NCBI GenBank assembly: GCA_009777165.1
Contig: WRML01000055.1
Location: 1 to 9,595 of the forward strand
Length of the DNA stretch: 9,595 bases
Reading direction: 5' to 3'
Source: Kiritimatiellota bacterium
Lineage (GTDB): Bacteria > Verrucomicrobiota > Kiritimatiellia > RFP12 > UBA1067
The notes below the pieces were generated by a model, which did not search any database, was not told where the DNA came from, and was given only the letters and a program-made list of their open reading frames with translations. The position numbers and the translations under genes were made by a program. Positions 8,256 to 9,595 of the stretch are shown one piece after another; position 1 is the stretch's first letter, and every line of letters starts with the position of its first letter.

Positions 8256-8301
8256 GTGCATTCCAAACGTCTAGGTCTTGACTTGACGGGAAAGCGAAGA
8301 A

Positions 8302-8317
8302 ACCCGCTTTAGCGGTT
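8302..8317 (+). other. Short hairpin in the leader of the exported-protein operon
   Basis: CCGC-TTTA-GCGG (8304-8307 with 8312-8315) can form a 4-bp GC stem, with one further A-T pair across a mismatch, followed by TTGTTTGGG. It could be a weak attenuator or an mRNA-stabilising stem, or chance. The stem is too short for a confident terminator call. Confidence 0.25.
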
Positions 8318-8345
8318 GTTTGGGAAAACGTGTTGAGAACAGTAA

Positions 8346-8351
8346 AAGGAG
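8346..8351 (+). promoter_or_regulatory. Ribosome-binding site of first exported-protein gene
   Basis: AAGGAG with a 6-nt gap to the ATG at 8358 is near-ideal and decides that start. A second purine-rich stretch (AGAGGGG, about 8383-8389) precedes the in-frame ATG at 8397, so initiation there is a lesser alternative. Confidence 0.7.
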
Positions 8352-8357
8352 AAACCA

Positions 8358-9053
8358 ATGAGCTGGTTGTTGACGAGATGCAAGAGGGGTGCTAAAATGT
8401 CCCTCATGTCTACTGAAAGATTAGTGTTGAGACGGAAGACGGGCAGAAGAGGCAAAATCCTTTTTGCTTCCTGCCTGTCCCTTATCGGTTTCCTCGCGTG
8501 TCCTCACGGGGCATCCGCCTTTGAGACGCAGAGTGTCCACGCCGCACTTCCCGTGTCCACGGAGGCACACGGGGAGTCTGACGGGACGGACGCGGTGCCG
8601 CCGCTCCAAGACACGACCACGATTGTAAAGATTGCCCTCAATTTCTTTGCCTCTTCAAGTGGGAATGTTGAACTGTTGCTCGGCATAAGAGACCCTGAAA
8701 GTGGTGGGCTGGATTTTGCGGACGCGGCCGTCTCGGTAGGATTCGATTCCGGCAGTTGGGTGGTAAGGCACGAAGGGCTCCGTCAGGAGGCGGCGCAGGG
8801 GGCGGCCGAGGCTGGGATGTCCCCGCGCAGCCTCGTGATCCGCGCCAAGTTCTTTACTGACGAAACCCCGCCGGAACTCCTCTCGTTCACCGTTGACGGC
8901 GAGGATTTCACGGCGTTGCCGGACGGGGATGTCCTTGACCTGTTTTCCCCGCACAGGTTCAATGCGTTCCGTGTTTTCCAGCGCGGCGACGCGCACTCGA
9001 CCTCTGCTTCCGTGACCCTGTTCACAAGCCCGACCCTCATCATCATCCGCTGA
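8358..9053 (+). CDS. Exported protein of unknown function
   Basis: 231 residues. A long basic N-region (about 33 residues, with KRGAK and RRKTGRRGK) precedes a hydrophobic core ILFASCLSLIGFLA and a signal-peptidase-I-like site ASA|F after residue 54. The start at 8358 is set by AAGGAG; ATG at 8397 or 8406 would give a more usual signal length. The mature part of about 177 residues opens with a low-complexity acidic/Ser/Thr stretch, then a beta-rich domain with IALNFFASS, VELLLGIRD, VSVGFDSGSWVVRHE and FNAFRVFQRG, ending in TSPTLIIIR. This strand pattern suggests a compact extracellular beta-sandwich, but I recognise no named family. There is no membrane anchor, lipobox or PEP-CTERM-like tail. 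It is first of two genes separated by 13 bp, divergent from the XRE-exosortase pair, so co-function in the envelope is likely. The product is probably periplasmic or surface-exposed. The function is unknown. Confidence 0.75.
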   Translation: MSWLLTRCKRGAKMSLMSTERLVLRRKTGRRGKILFASCLSLIGFLACPHGASAFETQSVHAALPVSTEAHGESDGTDAVPPLQDTTTIVKIALNFFASSSGNVELLLGIRDPESGGLDFADAAVSVGFDSGSWVVRHEGLRQEAAQGAAEAGMSPRSLVIRAKFFTDETPPELLSFTVDGEDFTALPDGDVLDLFSPHRFNAFRVFQRGDAHSTSASVTLFTSPTLIIIR

Positions 9054-9055
9054 AC

Positions 9056-9060
9056 GGAGG
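9056..9060 (+). promoter_or_regulatory. Ribosome-binding site of second exported-protein gene
   Basis: GGAGG lies 6 nt before the ATG at 9067 and just after the preceding TGA (9051-9053). This supports translation of a second cistron from the same mRNA. Confidence 0.75.
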
Positions 9061-9066
9061 CACACC

Positions 9067-9595
9067 ATGACACTTTCAATCCACATCACAAAAGCACAGT
9101 GTAAAAAACTCCTCTCGGCGGTATGTATCGCCGGATGCGTGGCATTCGGTCAAAAAGCCTTCATCCCCCCCCCAGCGGGAGACCCGCCGCCAGACCCGCC
9201 GCCGTTGAAACAGACGGACACGGGCAAGACAATCCGTTCCGCCGCATCCGAAGAAGATATGGCCTTGCGCGTGCAGCATTTCGGCGAGGTATCCGAAGAG
9301 GCGTTCACCCAGCCGCAACTCGACGCGGGCTTTGTGATGATACCGGAGTTCTCCGTGCCGTCCGAGGGGTGGACGAATATCCCTCCCCACGCGGTATCCC
9401 TCTGGCCGGACTACGGCGTGGCGGACGCGGTGAGGTGGCTCCCGATGGAGACCTTCCGCTTCCCCCTCCGCACGGAGACGGAAGGCGCGGTGCTCCATCC
9501 AGGCATCCACATCAGAAGCGGGTGCCAGATTGACATCGGATCCCTCTGCCCGCCCCGCGTCGCGGGGGTTTACGAAGGGAACGGGATGGGCGACT
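9067..9595 (+). CDS. Exported or lipoprotein-like protein of unknown function (3' partial)
   Basis: Open to the right edge, 176 visible residues. The N-region (KAQCKK) precedes a hydrophobic core LLSAVCIAGCVAF. IAGC with Cys24 fits a lipobox, while AFG|Q after residue 28 fits signal peptidase I; I cannot choose between them. A proline-rich hinge with PPP runs follows (residues 34-47), then acidic sequence and a domain with EFSVPSEGWTN, HAVSLWPDYG and RWLPMETFRFPL. The Trp-rich 'GWTN ... LW ... W' pattern resembles exported proteins I associate with Verrucomicrobiota-type gut bacteria, but I know no function. It follows the previous gene by 13 bp with its own GGAGG site, so the two form an operon. 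The C-terminus, where an exosortase sorting tail would be, lies outside the window. A run of nine C at 9165-9173 encodes the start of the hinge. Confidence 0.75.
   Translation, partial: MTLSIHITKAQCKKLLSAVCIAGCVAFGQKAFIPPPAGDPPPDPPPLKQTDTGKTIRSAASEEDMALRVQHFGEVSEEAFTQPQLDAGFVMIPEFSVPSEGWTNIPPHAVSLWPDYGVADAVRWLPMETFRFPLRTETEGAVLHPGIHIRSGCQIDIGSLCPPRVAGVYEGNGMGD
9165..9173 (+). repeat. Run of nine C, candidate slippage tract
   Basis: Nine consecutive C at codons 33-35 (within Ile-Pro-Pro-Pro), right after the signal sequence. One extra C would shift reading into a frame that stays open to a stop at 9531-9533. Losing one C would hit TGA at 9206-9208, eleven codons on. Homopolymers of this length at the 5' end of surface-protein genes are classical phase-variation sites; variation here is not shown. 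Confidence 0.5.

Noticed and set aside
7817..8280. Possible short attachment-site-like repeat: AAACGTTTTCTAG near 7817 and AAACGTCTAG near 8265
   Set aside because: The match needs a gap and is too short; it flanks the XRE gene and no integrase is in the window.
8278..8288. TTGACTTGACG as the -35 of the exported-protein operon
   Set aside because: No -10-like hexamer follows at 16-18 bp; kept only as a weak alternative.
8164..8358. Extension of the XRE protein to a TTG at 8358
   Set aside because: It would cover the divergent promoter region and add 65 residues without domain features; the ATG at 8163 with TATAAT in front is the better start.
9123..9533. Alternative plus-strand frame under the second exported protein
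   Set aside because: It has no ribosome-binding site and is Arg/Pro-rich like a frame-shadow; it matters only as the frame reached by a one-base C-tract expansion.

Overview
The window carries the 3' end of a very large mobile-element gene, followed by a small accessory block: an exosortase-family membrane protease, a small XRE-type regulator, and a divergently transcribed pair of exported-protein genes. DNA is GC-rich (third positions mostly G/C) except for an AT-richer patch around 8160-8360 that holds the regulator's start and the divergent promoter region. Gram-negative-style signal sequences, Shine-Dalgarno sites before two genes and an exosortase all fit a Gram-negative bacterium that uses exosortase sorting. 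The style of the exported proteins reminds me of the Verrucomicrobiota/Lentisphaerota/Kiritimatiellota group, but that taxonomic guess is weak and rests on memory, not on a marker gene.

Region 1 (1-7184, + strand): one uninterrupted reading frame of 2393 visible codons, open at the left edge. It begins exactly at the NVPF catalytic motif of an adenine-N6 DNA methyltransferase. It continues through a complete superfamily-2 helicase with clear motifs I, Ia, II, III and VI, then a coiled coil, and ends in a helical region of about 900 residues resembling the LPD38-type domain of 'polyvalent' proteins. Such giant proteins are known from phages and conjugative elements, where they are thought to enter or act early in the new host and protect incoming DNA (P1 DarB is the classical methylase-helicase example). 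This end of the window is therefore very probably prophage or integrative-element DNA.

Region 2 (7195-8163, - strand): a 183-residue exosortase/archaeosortase-family protein with its Cys/Arg/His triad, converging on the giant gene with only 10 bp between stops. Upstream of it on the same strand is a 107-residue XRE-family DNA-binding protein. The two could be one transcript (XRE first).

Region 3 (8164-8357): a divergent control region. It has a perfect TATAAT placed so close to the XRE ATG that its mRNA would be leaderless or nearly so. A cluster of AAACAT half-sites, including an exact 10-bp direct repeat 24 bp apart, lies between that box and a TATGAT box facing the other way. This looks like an autoregulated switch.

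Region 4 (8358-9595, + strand): two genes 13 bp apart, each with a good ribosome-binding site, encoding exported proteins of unknown function. The second runs off the right edge. Just after its signal sequence it carries a run of nine C residues, a candidate slippage site.

Overall hypothesis (inference): an XRE-controlled accessory cassette that couples an exosortase to exported proteins, possibly cargo of the element encoding the polyvalent protein. No sorting tail is visible on the complete exported protein, and the second one's C-terminus is outside the window, so enzyme-substrate pairing is unproven.
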